Part shown: positions 62,701 through 64,000 of the stretch, piece after piece | How positions within the stretch are numbered: the stretch's first letter is position 1 | How the letters are laid out: each line of letters begins with the position of its first letter | DNA from: Azadirachta indica | Lineage: Eukaryota > Streptophyta > Magnoliopsida > Sapindales > Meliaceae | Assembly (NCBI GenBank): GCA_022749755.1 | Contig: CM040440.1 | Coordinates: forward strand, 6,807,269 to 6,871,268 | Direction: 5' to 3' | Length of the DNA: 64,000 bases | Translations under genes and position numbers: made by a program | The notes under the pieces: generated by a model | What the model was told of the DNA's origin: nothing | The model's input: the letters and a program-made list of their open reading frames with translations, nothing else | Database searches by the model: none

Positions 62701-64000
62701 GGAGGAGAACAATCATGGTCTTCAACCAACCTAGGTTTCTTGGATCTTTCAAACGAACCATTTGAAGCTTCATCCTTGCTTTCTACTCTGCCTTTCAATT
62801 TGGCCATTAAGGATCCATTTCCAACCGTTAAAAATGCAGAATAACAATTTCTATCCTTCAGAAATTCATATTGCCTACAGCCTTTGACACCAGGAAGCTG
62901 TTCAATGATTTCTTGTACAAATTCAGTGTCTAAACCAAATCTATCCTGATCCACCCATTTTAACAGCACATCAGCTAGGGTGTCAAGCTCAGATGGGATG
63001 CTAATGGAGACTGAAAATCCACAAAATTTTTTCAGTGCTGCATATTTCTTTTGGTTCTTTTCATCCATCATATCCCACTTTGGTGACTCCCTACTATTTT
63101 CGATATGCTTGCACAAAAACTTAATAAAACCCTTTTGCTTATGAATCTTAGAGCAAGCATCAACAAATTTTTGAGACATCATTTTCCATGCTGATGAAGA
63201 AGAATGATCTTCCACAGATATCTCACCAATTTCATCATCACAAGTTCCATTTGAAACGCTTCCAAGACAAGTCAAGACATCATTCTCTACAGGCGGGCAA
63301 AGATCTGAAAGAATTATCTGAATATTAACATCACTGTCATAATCTTTATTGTATGAAGTAATATCACCATTTGCTTCATCATGCTGACCAGAACATTGCA
63401 CACGGTTTGGCCTAAAGAGGATGGTTGATCCATTTGGAACTGGCAATGCTGAGCATGAACACCTTGTCACCTTAAATATGGGACCAGAGTCACCACCATC
63501 AGACACTTCACATATAAAAAGAGACCCAGTAATTTTATCATGCCAACAGGATGTATAGCCAACAGGATAGATCATGCTGACATTATGATACAAAGGTCTC
63601 AAGTCGGCACGTCCCAAAGAAAGAATATAAAAATCTTCAAACTGGACTGGGAGTCCGTCCTGGAAATAACATGTACAAGAAAATAAGGCATGAAGAGGAA
63701 GCTCAAAGAACATACAACATTTGAACAAAAGCTGAGGTCAAATCAGATGGAATTTGAAGAGAACCAAAAAAAAAAGAAGAAGACAAAAGCTAGAGGATAG
63801 AAGATGAAGCCTAAAAAGCACGTGCACTTACATGGTTCTGCTGAAGCCCGGTGCATACATTTTCCTCTCGTCCAGCTTCAGTAACATCCGCAACAGTATT
63901 AGATCTACTAGCGAAAATCTCCATCTTTTGAGAATCAGATGAAAACTCCCTGCTGGTAAAACATATCATACCCTTGTTTTCAGCAAAACCATTGGCAGTT
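53794..64000 (-). CDS. MBD9: Large chromatin protein with FYR, DDT/WHIM, bromodomain and PHD modules, MBD9-like (N-terminus beyond right edge)
   Basis: Nine minus-strand exons: >64000-63832, 63659-62643, 62527-61853, 61156-60851, 60212-59877, 58925-58827, 58099-57665, 57019-54788, 54096-53794. Together they give about 1,855 codons to the stop; the missing start would bring it near the ~2,180 residues of Arabidopsis MBD9, whose methyl-CpG-binding-like domain is N-terminal. In order: FYRN/FYRC-like region (FEDFYILSLGRADLRPLYHN, YPVGYTSCWHD, 63640-63400), DDT-like VWEFLWRFHEVLG (62527), WHIM-like LTWPELARRYVLSVLS, a bromodomain across exons at 60.2-58.8 kb, and a PHD finger (CKVCGVDKDDDSVLLCDTCD to NWYCPSC, 57968-57830). 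A WHIM-like RREFLGTDSGGRLYWIS follows, then a Cys/His finger (CLSCHRTFSTNHEFEEH, ~55600). MBD9 works with SWR1 and ISWI complexes in H2A.Z deposition and flowering control. Neighbouring HAT5 supports the call. Confidence 0.9.

Noticed and set aside
1..64000. tRNA, rRNA, snoRNA or known microRNA genes
   Set aside because: None of the common conserved plant microRNA sequences that I could recall, and no tRNA cloverleaf boxes, were seen; a covariance-model scan would be needed to exclude them fully.

Overview
The window is nuclear DNA from a flowering plant, almost certainly a woody eudicot (rosid-like). Intergenic DNA is very AT-rich and full of (TA)n tracts, the genes have many introns with plant-type GT-AG borders, and the proteins resemble Arabidopsis families closely. 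I cannot fix the species. I see no bacterial operon, CRISPR array, rRNA or tRNA gene.

Layout. 1-1318 (-): 5' part of a plastid protein like the photosystem I assembly factor PSA3, cut by the left edge. 3066-8714 (+): a 19-exon HD-domain dNTP triphosphohydrolase (plant SAMHD1 homologue, VENOSA4 type). 8.7-14 kb: AT-rich DNA with inverted-repeat elements. 13969-18334 (+): a Raf-like kinase of the CBC1/CBC2 type. 19501-22455 (-): thylakoid-lumen cyclophilin CYP38. 23674-25689 and 27253-29381 (-): two tandem clade II SWEET sugar transporters. 35101-37191 (+): an NRAMP2-like metal transporter. 39096-40575 (-): a SABATH methyltransferase. 40.6-49.2 kb: gene-free AT-rich DNA. 49735-51705 (+): the HD-Zip I factor HAT5/ATHB-1, with an upstream ORF in its leader. 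53794-64000 (-): most of a very large chromatin protein matching MBD9, N-terminus beyond the right edge. All exon junctions were placed by hand and every complete gene keeps one reading frame from start to stop.

Context. From memory of Arabidopsis gene numbering, CBC1 (At3g01490), CYP38 (At3g01480), HAT5 (At3g01470) and MBD9 (At3g01460) are consecutive genes on chromosome 3. The same order appears here, but about 27 kb holding the SWEET pair, the NRAMP gene and the SABATH gene lies between CYP38 and HAT5. The genes do not form one pathway; several act in the plastid or photosynthesis (PSA3-like, CYP38, CBC kinase in stomatal CO2/blue-light responses).

No wholly new system stands out. The best items are the HAT5 leader uORF, the interrupted syntenic block, a family of TA-flanked inverted-repeat elements, a GC-AG intron in the dNTPase gene, the atypical bromodomain of the MBD9-like protein and a diverged tandem duplication at 32-33.4 kb.
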